DNA from: Martelella mediterranea
GTDB lineage: Bacteria > Pseudomonadota > Alphaproteobacteria > Rhizobiales > Rhizobiaceae
Reading direction: 5' to 3'
Length of the DNA: 50,098 bases
Assembly: GCF_021021415.1 (NCBI RefSeq)
Contig: NZ_JAINWJ010000028.1
Span: forward strand, 1 to 50,098
Of the stretch, positions 33,974 through 42,917 are shown one piece after another; the stretch's first letter is position 1; every line of letters starts with the position of its first letter. The notes beneath the pieces were generated by a model, which saw only the letters and a list, made by a program, of their open reading frames with translations, searched no databases and was not told where the DNA came from. The translations under genes and the position numbers were made by a program.

Positions 33974-34822
33974 GTGAAAATCGCAGAACTCAACATCTAT
34001 CCCATGAAAAGCGCGCGCGGCATCACCCTTGATGCCGCGCTTTGCCGTGCGACCGGCCTCGAGGGCGATCGCATCGCGGTTCTGACGGAGGCGGATGGCC
34101 GTTTCATCACCCAGCGCGACCTGCCGGCGCTCGCCCGGGTGACGGCGCGGCCGACGCCGGATGGCCTTGTGCTGTCTATGGACGGCAAGGACGCGATCGA
34201 AACCGGGCCTTCCCGCGAGCAGCGGATCGATGTCACCGTGTGGAAAGACACCGTCAACGCGGCGGCGAGCACCGGCGCGGCCGATGCCATGCTTTCGGAC
34301 TGGTTCGACCGTCCGGTCCGCCTCGCCTTCTTCGACAGCGCCGCGGAGCGGATCGCAAGCCGAGACTGGGTAAGCGATGAAACGCCGGTTTCCTTCGCTG
34401 ACGGTTTTCAGGTGCTGGTGACCACCACCGGATCGCTCACCGCGCTCAACGCCGATCTGAAGGCCCACGGTGCGGAAGAAGTCGGCATGGAGCGGTTCCG
34501 GCCCAATATCGTGGTCGATTGCGACGAGGCCTGGGCAGAGGATGGCTGGGCCGGCATCGACATCGGCGGCGTCGCCTTCGATTTCGTCAAGCCCTGCACC
34601 CGCTGCATCATGACCACGCAGGACCAGACCACCGGCTCGCGCGAAGGCGCAAATCCGTTGCCGGCGCTCGGCCGCCTGCGCATGTCCGCCGACCGTCGCG
34701 TCCCGGGCCCGCTGTTCGGCTGGAACGCCGTGCCGCGCGGCGAAGGCATGCTGCGCATCGGCGACCCGGTCACCGTCACCAGAAGCACGGCAGAGCGCTG
34801 GCCGGTGAAGAAGCGGGCGTGA
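33974..34822 (+). CDS. MOSC domain protein (YcbX-like)
   Basis: A 282-residue protein with the N-terminal MOSC_N barrel (LNIYPMKSARG, LEGDRIAVLTEADGRFITQR) and the C-terminal MOSC domain with the conserved cysteine in FVKPCTRCIMTTQD. Relatives such as YcbX and mARC bind molybdenum cofactor and reduce N-hydroxylated bases or amidoximes. No ferredoxin domain is fused here, so an external reductase would be needed. The start is a GTG at 33974, 13 bases after mscS. It converges on the NfrA-like gene with 32 bases between stops. Confidence 0.85.
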   Translation: MKIAELNIYPMKSARGITLDAALCRATGLEGDRIAVLTEADGRFITQRDLPALARVTARPTPDGLVLSMDGKDAIETGPSREQRIDVTVWKDTVNAAASTGAADAMLSDWFDRPVRLAFFDSAAERIASRDWVSDETPVSFADGFQVLVTTTGSLTALNADLKAHGAEEVGMERFRPNIVVDCDEAWAEDGWAGIDIGGVAFDFVKPCTRCIMTTQDQTTGSREGANPLPALGRLRMSADRRVPGPLFGWNAVPRGEGMLRIGDPVTVTRSTAERWPVKKRA

Positions 34823-34854
34823 ATACGGCGTCGGGCAGAACTGCCTTACTGCCG

Positions 34855-36999
34855 TCAGAATGACAGGCCGAGGCTCGCGAACCAACCTTGCGCCCTGTCA
34901 TCGCCGCCCAGGCGCGCGCGGTACTGCACATTGAGGTCGATATGCGACATCGGCGCCTCGTACTTGTTTTCGCGGAACCAGTAGCTGAGCTTGAGGCCGG
35001 GGCCGGCACCAAGCGCGAATTCATTGGCGTCGGTGCTGTTATAGTCTGCGGCGATCCCGAGATAAGGCGTAAGCACGAATTTTCCGTCGTCGCCGCCAAG
35101 CTTGAAGCTGCGCCCCAGCTGGGCGTAACCGTCGGCGAAGTTCTGGTTGCTTTCGAGATAGCGCCCGACCTCGCCGAAATACTGACCGGTCCACCATGAG
35201 GACATTGCCGGCATCAGGTCTGTATTGAAGCCGCCGGAGATCGCCGCCCGCAGCAGGTAATCGTCACGGCTGTCGCGCCCGATCTTGAAGTAGCGCGCGC
35301 CCTCGACAATGAAATTGTAATCGGAGAAAGGCTTGATCCGGATTCCCACCGCACCCTGCATGGTCGACGCGCCGATCGGACCGTCGAGCGAATCATAAAG
35401 GGTGGTGAACTGGCGCAGAAACAGGTCGACCGTGCGCCCGTCGCGATAGCCGAACATCGGCGGTCGCCAGTATATTTCCGTTCCCACCTGCATCACCTCA
35501 CCGGCGGAGGCCGCCGGAGACAGATAGCCATCCGAGATGCCGCTGGTGCCATAGATCACGCTGGCATAGGCGCCCCACTGGCGCGAGACGTCGCCGATCT
35601 GGCGGCGGAGGTTGAAGCGTTCGGTTTCGGAAAGCGGAAAGACGCCGGCATCGGCCTGGTCGATCGCCTGCTTGAAAAGGCCGACCGCTTCTTCATTGCG
35701 ATAGTCCCTGACGGCGGCGTAGCCTGCGTCAATCAGTTGCGCGCCCCGCAACTGTCCCTGATCATAGGCATCCTTGAAGGACTGATAGGCGATGTCCTTA
35801 TTGCCGACGCTTGCGGCAAGATAGGCAATATCGGCGGAACCAAGCGGCGCGAGCGCGCCCTCCTCCGAGGCCTCGGCAAACATCGCCCTCGCCTGCCGCT
35901 TACCGTCCTGCGCGGCGGCAAGCCTTATTTCCGCCGCGGCAACGTCCGCCCGTTCGGCCTCGCTTGCTGCCAGAGCGCCGGCCCGGTCGAGCGCGCGGCC
36001 GGCGGCGGCGTAATCCGCCATCGCGGTCAAGGCAGTGCCGCGCTGCAGCCAGACGCCGTAACCGGCATCATCTCCGAGCGGCTGCAGCGTCCGGTAGGCC
36101 AGCAAAGGGTCGGAGGTCGCCATCGCGGCGGCGGCGAGGTCCAGCCTGAACTGGCGCTCGGCGCCCGCTGGACCGGGAAGCTCCAGCGCGCGCGAAAAAT
36201 CGGCGAGCGCCGCGGTCTGGTCGCCGCTCTTCTGTTCCAGCACGCCGCGCCGGCGCAGAAGCTCGCGGTTGTCTCCAAGCGCTGCGATCGCCTGATCCGT
36301 CGCCGCCAGCGCGGCGGCGGTGTCGCTCTGGCCGTTCAGCAGGTCGATCAGCAGCAGGCGGAATGACAGATTGCCGGGCGCAAGCCGGACGGCCTCGCGG
36401 GCATGGTCGACAGCGCTTGCCAGATCGCCCTTGCGCTGGGCGGCGTAGGCCGCGTCGGCCTGCCGGTCGGCAGGGCTTGCCTTCTGGGCTGGCGGCCGGC
36501 TCGCCGCCGCCTCGGCATTCTTCAGAAGCGTGCGATAGTCGGCATTGTCCGGCGCCAGCTCCACAGCCTTCCTGGCCTGATCCACGGCCTTCCGGTACTG
36601 GCCCGCGGCATAGGCCTTGTAGGCCGCATCCGCGGCCTCATAGACGGGGCTCGTTTCCGAAACGCCGCCGCTTGCCGCGTTCTTATTATTTTCCAGGTCG
36701 CGCGCGGCCTCGGCATTCTTCAGCAGGGTCTTGTAGGCCTCATGATCGGGCGCAAGTTCAACGGCCTTCCTGGCCTCCTCCACCGCCGTGTCATAATCGC
36801 CCGCGCCATAGGCCCGATAGGCAGCATCGGCTGCCTGATAGGCTGGACTGCTCTGCGAGAGCGGCGGCGGAGACTGGTCGTCGGCCAGAACGGAGGGCGC
36901 AGCCAATGAGAGCGCGATCGCCGCAACCGCCGCCGACAGGGCGAGCCGGGACACGGCGTTGCGGAATGGGCGTTTCGTGTTTGTCGCTGCCATGTTCAA
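34855..36999 (-). CDS. NfrA-like outer-membrane glycan export protein (TPR plus beta-barrel)
   Basis: A 714-residue precursor. A signal peptide (about 1-39, LSAAVAAIALSLAAPSVLA) is followed by helical TPR/Sel-like repeats from about 51 to 450, including two near-identical 49-residue units. The C-terminal part (about 470-714) has the alternating pattern of a beta-barrel and ends in Phe (FASLGLSF), matching the C-terminal domain of the phage N4 adsorption protein NfrA. In E. coli NfrA is the outer-membrane partner of the glycosyltransferase NfrB. BcsC/PgaA-type exporters have the same layout, so export of a polysaccharide made by the upstream glycosyltransferase is the inferred role. The start shares ATGA with the nfrB-like stop (36996-36999). 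Confidence 0.82.
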   Translation of the reverse strand: MNMAATNTKRPFRNAVSRLALSAAVAAIALSLAAPSVLADDQSPPPLSQSSPAYQAADAAYRAYGAGDYDTAVEEARKAVELAPDHEAYKTLLKNAEAARDLENNKNAASGGVSETSPVYEAADAAYKAYAAGQYRKAVDQARKAVELAPDNADYRTLLKNAEAAASRPPAQKASPADRQADAAYAAQRKGDLASAVDHAREAVRLAPGNLSFRLLLIDLLNGQSDTAAALAATDQAIAALGDNRELLRRRGVLEQKSGDQTAALADFSRALELPGPAGAERQFRLDLAAAAMATSDPLLAYRTLQPLGDDAGYGVWLQRGTALTAMADYAAAGRALDRAGALAASEAERADVAAAEIRLAAAQDGKRQARAMFAEASEEGALAPLGSADIAYLAASVGNKDIAYQSFKDAYDQGQLRGAQLIDAGYAAVRDYRNEEAVGLFKQAIDQADAGVFPLSETERFNLRRQIGDVSRQWGAYASVIYGTSGISDGYLSPAASAGEVMQVGTEIYWRPPMFGYRDGRTVDLFLRQFTTLYDSLDGPIGASTMQGAVGIRIKPFSDYNFIVEGARYFKIGRDSRDDYLLRAAISGGFNTDLMPAMSSWWTGQYFGEVGRYLESNQNFADGYAQLGRSFKLGGDDGKFVLTPYLGIAADYNSTDANEFALGAGPGLKLSYWFRENKYEAPMSHIDLNVQYRARLGGDDRAQGWFASLGLSF
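36505..36849 (-). repeat. Internal duplication in the NfrA-like gene
   Basis: Residues 51-99 (coding bases 36703-36849) and 117-165 (36505-36651) are two copies of one 49-residue helical unit with 36 of 49 positions identical; both end TLLKNAEAA. A weaker third unit follows near residues 178-215. This is recent intragenic amplification of a TPR-type module, expected to lengthen the periplasmic superhelix. Confidence 0.85.
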
Positions 37000-39176
37000 A
37001 TCGCCTTTCCGGCAACAGTTTGGAGTGGCGAGAGCTTCCGGTTCTCGCGCAATCGCTCGATCCTGCGGCGCTGCTCGACCAGCGCATCCTCGATCGCCGG
37101 GCTAAAGACCACATCCCGGGCGGCGAGATAGGCGCCGATCAGCCCGTCGCGCTGGGGAGAATAGTCCGCAAGCGCCGCCCGCAGCGCTTCCGGGGAGATA
37201 TCGCCTCGTTCAACGAGAATATCGCCAAGGCGCGGCAACGCGTCATTGGGAAGGAGCGAAACACGCCTGCCATCCGCGACATCGCGTTTGCAAAGAAGGT
37301 CCAGACCCGCCTTGATCTGGCTGTCGCGGACAACGCAGACTTTCGGCCTTTCGCCGCACGCCGCGACGATCTCGGCGAGCGCCTGCGGCTCCGGCGGCAC
37401 CGCCGTTGCCAGCATCAAGCACCCGTCCCTGGCGTCCTGCACCGGAAGGACGCGCAAGCGAACACAGAGATCGGTGGAAAGCCGACCGCGGGCGTTCAGC
37501 ACATCGTCCTCCGAGATCGCCCGCATCTCGTAACCCGTCTGAAAAGCCACGGCTTCGGCGATCACCTCCTCCTGAAGCCAGCCTTCATCGATCAGGATAC
37601 GACCGAGCGGGCGGCGCTGCTGCCGTTGCTTGGCGAGCGCCTCATCAAGCTGGGCGTCGTCGATCGCCTGCCAGGTGACGAGCAGATCGCCGAGCCTGGC
37701 GCTGCGCTCCACCAGCCCGTCGCCGGAGGGAAAGTCATGCATGGTCTTGTCCCAGACCAGCCGCTTGCCGGTCACGAGGTGGGTGACATACTGCTTGAGC
37801 GCGCGCGCCATCGCCATGAAGTTCACGAAATTGCCGACGACCATGCGCGGGATCGACAGCAATCCATGCTCCCAGCCGAAAGTCCGCGACGTGAAATAGA
37901 AGCGCTGCACGACCCGCGCCACCAGCGCAATGGCGTTCAGGATCAGCACGACACCGACCCAGCCGTGAACCGAAAGCAGCGGCGGATATGTCGTGGTAAA
38001 CAGGCCGAAGCTGATGGCGAAATGGAAAACGATATACTGGAGCGCCAGCAGATAGGCGAAAACGGTGACGAAGCTGGTGACGATCGCCTTCCTGTCCCTG
38101 AGCAGGAAATAGCGGTCGACCAGCGAACCATACCAGCCGAAATAGGCCCAGCCCTGGAAGCAGATGCCAAGCGACCACCGCGCCTTCTGGCGATAGGAGG
38201 TGCGGAACCTGTTGGGAAAATATTCCTGCACGCAAAGCGGCATCCGGACAGTCTTCTCGCGCTCCGGCCCGAAGCCGAACCAGCTCTTGCGCCGCATTTT
38301 ATAATCGACGGTAAACCGCGCCAGGATCGAGCGCATGCCGTGTTCGGCAAGGCGCACCCCGATATCGTAATCCTCGGTGAGCGTCTGGGTGTTGAAGGGC
38401 TGATTGTCGGTCTCGGCCGAAAGGATCAGCAGCGCCTTGCGCGAGAAACATGTCCCCACGCCGGCGGACGGCACCATCCCTGACAAGGCCTCGCGCACGA
38501 CGATATCCTTCCCGTGCCATTCGGCGAACTCATCCATGTATACGCCCGCCACGAGCTCGTACCAGTTGCGCTCCAGCGAGTTCACAGGAATCTGGATCAG
38601 GTCGATCCGCGGCAGCAGGTAGTTGAAGAAACGCAGCTCCAGCGGATGAAGAACGTCCTCGCTGTCGTGCAGAATGGTGCCCGCGAATGTGATGCCGTGC
38701 GTCTTCTCATGGGCGAAAATCGCCTGTACCACCCAGTTGAGGCAATCCGCCTTGCAGGTCGGCCCGTCATGGGGAACCTCGACGCGCACAAGCTGGCGGT
38801 AGCGCTTGCGCATCCGCTCGACCTCGTCGATCGTGGCGCGGTCGTTGCGATAAGTACCGACGAAAATCGTGTAGTTCCGATAGTCGAGCGTGCGCACCAT
38901 GCCTTCGATCATGGCCGCGATCACGTCGTGCTCCAGCCAGGCAGGCACCATGATCGCCATATGCTGTTCGGGGCGGTTATAAAGCTGTTCCGGCTGAAGC
39001 GGCTGGTAGTGGTGCTTCCTGGCCGCGAACCGCCGCTTGATCGCCCGCGCATAGAAAATCGCGTCGATGAAAAGATCGTCGAGACACGACAGCAGGATGA
39101 TCACCGCGACGATCGCGGTGAAATCCTCCAGCAGCCGATAATAGTCGGCGAACAGGAATGGCCAGTAAAGCTGCAT
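36996..39176 (-). CDS. NfrB-like processive glycosyltransferase with MshEN c-di-GMP-binding motifs
   Basis: A 726-residue inner-membrane family 2 glycosyltransferase. One N-terminal helix (about 18-38) is followed by the catalytic domain with DSED (171-174), TEDYD (267-271) and QKARW (330-334, the QxxRW motif of processive synthases), then several helices at about 363-425. After residue 490 comes the MshEN-type region. Two 24-residue motifs at 494-517 (R494-L-G, L510, L514, Q517) and 523-546 are separated by exactly 5 residues, and a second, more degenerate pair lies at 649-702. E. coli NfrB has this architecture and is controlled by c-di-GMP. ATG 39176 is preferred; the upstream in-frame 21 codons overlap the BcsB-like gene. 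Confidence 0.85.
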   Translation of the reverse strand: MQLYWPFLFADYYRLLEDFTAIVAVIILLSCLDDLFIDAIFYARAIKRRFAARKHHYQPLQPEQLYNRPEQHMAIMVPAWLEHDVIAAMIEGMVRTLDYRNYTIFVGTYRNDRATIDEVERMRKRYRQLVRVEVPHDGPTCKADCLNWVVQAIFAHEKTHGITFAGTILHDSEDVLHPLELRFFNYLLPRIDLIQIPVNSLERNWYELVAGVYMDEFAEWHGKDIVVREALSGMVPSAGVGTCFSRKALLILSAETDNQPFNTQTLTEDYDIGVRLAEHGMRSILARFTVDYKMRRKSWFGFGPEREKTVRMPLCVQEYFPNRFRTSYRQKARWSLGICFQGWAYFGWYGSLVDRYFLLRDRKAIVTSFVTVFAYLLALQYIVFHFAISFGLFTTTYPPLLSVHGWVGVVLILNAIALVARVVQRFYFTSRTFGWEHGLLSIPRMVVGNFVNFMAMARALKQYVTHLVTGKRLVWDKTMHDFPSGDGLVERSARLGDLLVTWQAIDDAQLDEALAKQRQQRRPLGRILIDEGWLQEEVIAEAVAFQTGYEMRAISEDDVLNARGRLSTDLCVRLRVLPVQDARDGCLMLATAVPPEPQALAEIVAACGERPKVCVVRDSQIKAGLDLLCKRDVADGRRVSLLPNDALPRLGDILVERGDISPEALRAALADYSPQRDGLIGAYLAARDVVFSPAIEDALVEQRRRIERLRENRKLSPLQTVAGKAI

Positions 39177-39186
39177 GATTGTCGGC

Positions 39187-41430
39187 CTAGTCCCGCTTGT
39201 CCCGGTTCCTGCGGCGCGCGATACCGGCCAGCAGGACAAGAACGATGAAGCCGCCGATGATCAGCGTGGTGAGCGCCCATGGCGCCTGCTCCAGCCAGAA
39301 TTTCGGGCTCGTGATCAGACGCAGCGTCGACCCGTTGCTTTCGTCGAGCGGCGCACCGGAGGCGGCATAGACCGTGCTGCCACTGGCATTCAGCGCCGTC
39401 AGAACACCGCTTTCGCCGATGATGGCGACATCGCCCCGGCCGAAGCTGAACGGCTTGCCAAGATCGGCCCCGGCGCCGACCGTGCGATAGTAAAGGCCCG
39501 GCTGGCTCTGGTCGAGCACGGCCTCGGCGACCGAAACGTCCGAAAGCCCGGCGGCATCGAAAAGCCGCTCGCCGCGCGCGGAGTCGATCGTGATCTTGTC
39601 GCCCGTGACGCTGACGCGATCCGCACCCTTTTCGGGCGCTATATCGAAGAACAGGAAGGGCTTGTCAGGCACCGGCGCCGTAACCGTATCGACGACCGCG
39701 AATTCGGCGCGCGCCGGCGCGATGCCCGCGGCATCGGCCACGCCCATCACCGTCGGCAGCGTCTCCAGCGCATCGTCGAGCCATGCCGCCGGCACGGCGA
39801 CCTCGCTGTCGCCCGCCAGCTTCGCCACAAGCGTGGTGAAACCATCGGCGGCGGGCGCGTCCTTGAACACGACGCGGCTATCCGGCAGCACCGCGACGGG
39901 ATAGGCCTGCGGAACTTCACGACAGTGGTCGCTCGCGGGCTGGCGCTGGAATTCGACATTGATGACATTGCGCGGCAGCAGCGTATAGGCGGGTATGGCG
40001 ACTGAAATCTGTTCGGGCGTACCGTCGGCCTTCAATTGCTTCGCGCCCAGCAGATAGCCGTTGATCGAAACCGAGGCGACGGGCCGTGTCGCCGTCGCGC
40101 CGGGAGCCGCCGAGACATTGAGCTCGAGGTGGCTCGGCACTTTTCCGGGCGCAGCCGTGCCGAGGTCGAATTGCGTCGACCAATCGCCCCGTGCAACGAC
40201 ATCAAGCTGACTTGGCGCCTTGCCGAGCGCACCGAGCGCAATGGCGTCGCCCGCCCCCGGCGGCATCGCCGCAGCGGCAAGCGTAAGGTCTCCCGACACC
40301 GCCGACTGACGCCATAACGTATCGAACAGGCCGACCGCGGCATTGGCCGCATCCGGCGCAACCGCGATGACCGGCCGGCCCGAAAGCGTGCGCAGCCCGA
40401 CGGTTTGCGAGCCGACGGGTTGGCCAAGCGCGTTGAAATCCTGCCGGATGGTCGCGACAGCAGCGGAAGCGGCGCCATCGGCGGCGACGATTTCCGCCGA
40501 AACGGCATCGAGCGCGGCTTTCAACTGCTCAGCCATCGCGCCGTCGGCAACGGCAATATCGGCGCTGAATTGCGGGGCGTCGAGCAGCATCAGCGCGCCG
40601 ATCTCGGCTTCGCTGGCAATCTGCACCTCGCCGCCGCCCGCAAGGCTCTTGAACGCCGGAACGCCGGCAAGCGATGGCGGCACCGTCAGCGCGGCGGTGT
40701 CGATCCGGTCGCCAACCTTCGGCAGGGCGATGGTCCTGACGGTCTTGCCGTCGCGCTGCAGCGCGGTTCCGAGGCGCCATGCGGCGTCATAGCTGTTCTT
40801 GTCGAGGCGGCTTCCCGAAACCAGCAGTGTCACCTCCGTGGGAAGCGCCGACCATGCCGTGCTGATATCCTTCACCGCGGAGGCGGCATAGCCATATTCC
40901 AGATAGGTGTCGGGCTCGATCTCGAGCATGTTGCCGATCGGCCGCGCATCGTCGCAATAATATTGCCCGGTGGCGGAAGACCAGTTCACCTTCAGATGAA
41001 CGAAACCGTTGTCGCGGGCCGCGCCGTCGATGCCGATGCTGGTATCTGCCGCGCCGCCATCATCCGTCGGCGAGCGCGCAAGCAGCACGCGATCGTCAGC
41101 CGACAGCGTATAGGTGGTCTGTCCGCCATCCGCCCGCAGGTAACGGCCTTCGAAATTAAGCGTGGGGTCGATCAGTTCGACGCCCGCCGGAACGGGAATA
41201 TAGATATCGCGTTCGGCCCCGGTCGATCCAAGCGCCACCGGCGTGCCGATGCCGAGTTCCTCCAGCGTGACCTTGCGCGTGATCACCCGATCCTTGGTCC
41301 CGGCCGCAAGCGTATCGGCGATGGCGCCGGCATGGCTCTCCTGCGGAACCAGCAGGACCGGCGCCACCGTGCCCGCAAGAAGGGTGGCGATCATGGCGTT
41401 CCTGGACAGGGCGGTTTTGGTGTTCTTCAT
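39187..41430 (-). CDS. BcsB-like periplasmic polysaccharide synthase subunit
   Basis: A 747-residue protein of the BcsB family. A signal peptide (about 1-34, ending ESHAGA) is followed by a long periplasmic region of beta-sandwich carbohydrate-binding-like and flavodoxin-like domains. One C-terminal transmembrane anchor (WALTTLIIGGFIVLVLLAGI) with a basic cytoplasmic end (RRRNRDKRD) completes it. BcsB guides the nascent polymer from the synthase through the periplasm in cellulose systems. Here there is no bcsA with PilZ; the neighbour is the NfrB-like synthase, 10 bases downstream. The start overlaps the wecB stop by 4 bases. The cellulose-specific name would be misleading. Confidence 0.82.
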   Translation of the reverse strand: MKNTKTALSRNAMIATLLAGTVAPVLLVPQESHAGAIADTLAAGTKDRVITRKVTLEELGIGTPVALGSTGAERDIYIPVPAGVELIDPTLNFEGRYLRADGGQTTYTLSADDRVLLARSPTDDGGAADTSIGIDGAARDNGFVHLKVNWSSATGQYYCDDARPIGNMLEIEPDTYLEYGYAASAVKDISTAWSALPTEVTLLVSGSRLDKNSYDAAWRLGTALQRDGKTVRTIALPKVGDRIDTAALTVPPSLAGVPAFKSLAGGGEVQIASEAEIGALMLLDAPQFSADIAVADGAMAEQLKAALDAVSAEIVAADGAASAAVATIRQDFNALGQPVGSQTVGLRTLSGRPVIAVAPDAANAAVGLFDTLWRQSAVSGDLTLAAAAMPPGAGDAIALGALGKAPSQLDVVARGDWSTQFDLGTAAPGKVPSHLELNVSAAPGATATRPVASVSINGYLLGAKQLKADGTPEQISVAIPAYTLLPRNVINVEFQRQPASDHCREVPQAYPVAVLPDSRVVFKDAPAADGFTTLVAKLAGDSEVAVPAAWLDDALETLPTVMGVADAAGIAPARAEFAVVDTVTAPVPDKPFLFFDIAPEKGADRVSVTGDKITIDSARGERLFDAAGLSDVSVAEAVLDQSQPGLYYRTVGAGADLGKPFSFGRGDVAIIGESGVLTALNASGSTVYAASGAPLDESNGSTLRLITSPKFWLEQAPWALTTLIIGGFIVLVLLAGIARRRNRDKRD

Positions 41431-42626
41431 TTCGTGGCAGTCCTCAAGGAAACAGCGCGCAGGTGGCGCGGGCGGGCATGCGGGGCAGCCTCCGCTGCGA
41501 AGGGAATGACGGCGCGTCCGGCAAGCGTATCGACGATGCGCTGCGCGGCCTTGCCGTCGCCATAGGGATTGATCGCGGCGGATTGGAGCGCATGGGCTCG
41601 GGGATCGTCCAGAAGGTGCACGACCTCGCGCATGATCCTCGCGGTATCGGTTCCGACCAGTTTCACCGTACCGGCCGCAACCGCCTCCGGTCGCTCGGTG
41701 ACGTCGCGCATCACCAGGACGGGTTTTCCAAGCGAAGGCGCCTCCTCCTGCACGCCGCCCGAATCGGTCAGGATGATATGGGACCGCTCCATCAGATAAA
41801 CGAATTCGAGATAGGCCTGCGGCGCGATCAGGTGCACGTTGCTCAGGCCGCCCAGCATATCCTGGACCGGCCCCGCGACATTGGGGTTCAGATGCACGGG
41901 ATAGACGATCTGCAAGTCCTCGCGCCGGGCAAGTTCCCGCAACGCCTTGCAGATATTGATGAAACCGCCGCCGAAACTCTCGCGACGATGCCCGGTGACC
42001 AGCAGGGTCTTCAGCTTAGAATCCAGAAACGGAAAATCGGCGTCCAGCCGGGCCCCGAGGGCCGCGTCGCCGCGAATGCGGGCCGCAACCTCCGTCAGCG
42101 CATCGATCACCGTATTGCCGGTGACGACGACCCTGCCCTGAAGATGCTCGCCCGCGAGATTGCGCGCACTCGAAAGCGTCGGCGCGAAATGATAGGCCGA
42201 GACGACATCTATGACGCGGCGGTTCATTTCTTCGGGCCAGGGCTTCGAAAGATCATAGGTTCTCAGCCCCGCCTCGACATGCCCGACGGCAATGCCGCGG
42301 TGGAAGGCGGCAATGCCCGCCGCCATTGCCGTGGTCGTATCGCCATGGACAAGGACGACATCAGGCCGCGCCTGCTCAAGCACCTGGTCGAGACCGGCGA
42401 TCATCTTCGCGCTGAGCGCATTCAGCCCCTGGTTGGGCGCCATGACCGCAAGATCGAAATCCGGCTCGATTGCGAAAAGCGACAGCACCTGATCAAGCAT
42501 GCTGCGATGCTGGCCGGTAACACAAACCTCAGTTGTGATAGCGCTATCACACTTCAGCACATTGACCACCGGAGCCATCTTTATGGCCTCCGGGCGGGTG
42601 CCGAAAACACAGAGAATCCTGGTCAA
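41427..42626 (-). CDS. wecB: UDP-N-acetylglucosamine 2-epimerase (non-hydrolysing)
   Basis: Converts UDP-GlcNAc to UDP-ManNAc in the cytoplasm. The 399-residue protein opens TRILCVFGTRPEAIKMAPVV and contains VHGDTTTAMA, HVEAGLRT, PEEMNRRVID, VTGHRRESFG and the C-terminal DSGGVQEEAPSLGKPVLVMR, all standard for WecB/MnaA. I place the start at a TTG (42626-42624), because GGAGTAAG lies 6 bases upstream and the family begins there; the frame remains open to 42869, with unlike sequence. First gene of the operon, overlapping the BcsB-like gene by 4 bases. As the precursor source for a ManNAc glycan it mirrors the wecB requirement reported for the E. coli NfrAB glycan. Confidence 0.9.
   Translation of the reverse strand: MTRILCVFGTRPEAIKMAPVVNVLKCDSAITTEVCVTGQHRSMLDQVLSLFAIEPDFDLAVMAPNQGLNALSAKMIAGLDQVLEQARPDVVLVHGDTTTAMAAGIAAFHRGIAVGHVEAGLRTYDLSKPWPEEMNRRVIDVVSAYHFAPTLSSARNLAGEHLQGRVVVTGNTVIDALTEVAARIRGDAALGARLDADFPFLDSKLKTLLVTGHRRESFGGGFINICKALRELARREDLQIVYPVHLNPNVAGPVQDMLGGLSNVHLIAPQAYLEFVYLMERSHIILTDSGGVQEEAPSLGKPVLVMRDVTERPEAVAAGTVKLVGTDTARIMREVVHLLDDPRAHALQSAAINPYGDGKAAQRIVDTLAGRAVIPFAAEAAPHARPRHLRAVSLRTATK
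42534..42551. promoter_or_regulatory. Perfect 18-bp palindrome, LacI-family type operator, inside wecB
   Basis: TGTGATAGCGCTATCACA reads identically on both strands. Its core fits the TGWNANCGNTNWCA pattern of LacI/GalR-family operators, with the central CG. It lies in codons about 26-31 of wecB, 75-92 bases downstream of the chosen TTG. Binding there could block elongation or act on a promoter overlapping the gene start. No LacI-type gene is present in the window. Confidence 0.55.
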
Positions 42627-42917
42627 GCTCTTACTCCGATTCAAAACAGATGATTCCGGTGAGCCCGGATTGGGAGACCCTGCTATTGGGGAAACGTGTC
42701 TTTTGTGCGGGTTACTTTTTGTTAACCTTCCACATTGGGCGTCGGAAATCGCCACCAGATCGGAAGCCGGCAAAAGCTCGCGCCAGACCGTGGGTCTCGC
42801 AGGCGAAACAGGGTTGTGGCGTCGTGGACGAAAATCGGGCAAGGTGAGCCACGAGCAACCAAAGGCCAACCAAACCGGCTTTCAAGTACGTGCCGGCGTC
42901 TCAAGCAAGCAGGTCCC

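Noticed and set aside
36363-38483. A 706-codon plus-strand open frame opposite the NfrA/NfrB-like genes
   Set aside because: Antisense shadow. The translation is Pro/Arg/His-rich without domains, while the minus strand encodes recognisable proteins through the same bases.
36996-41430. Annotation of the operon as a cellulose synthase (bcs) locus
   Set aside because: The BcsB-like protein invites it, but there is no PilZ domain, no BcsZ cellulase and the synthase has an NfrB layout with MshEN motifs; wecB supplies UDP-ManNAc, not UDP-glucose.
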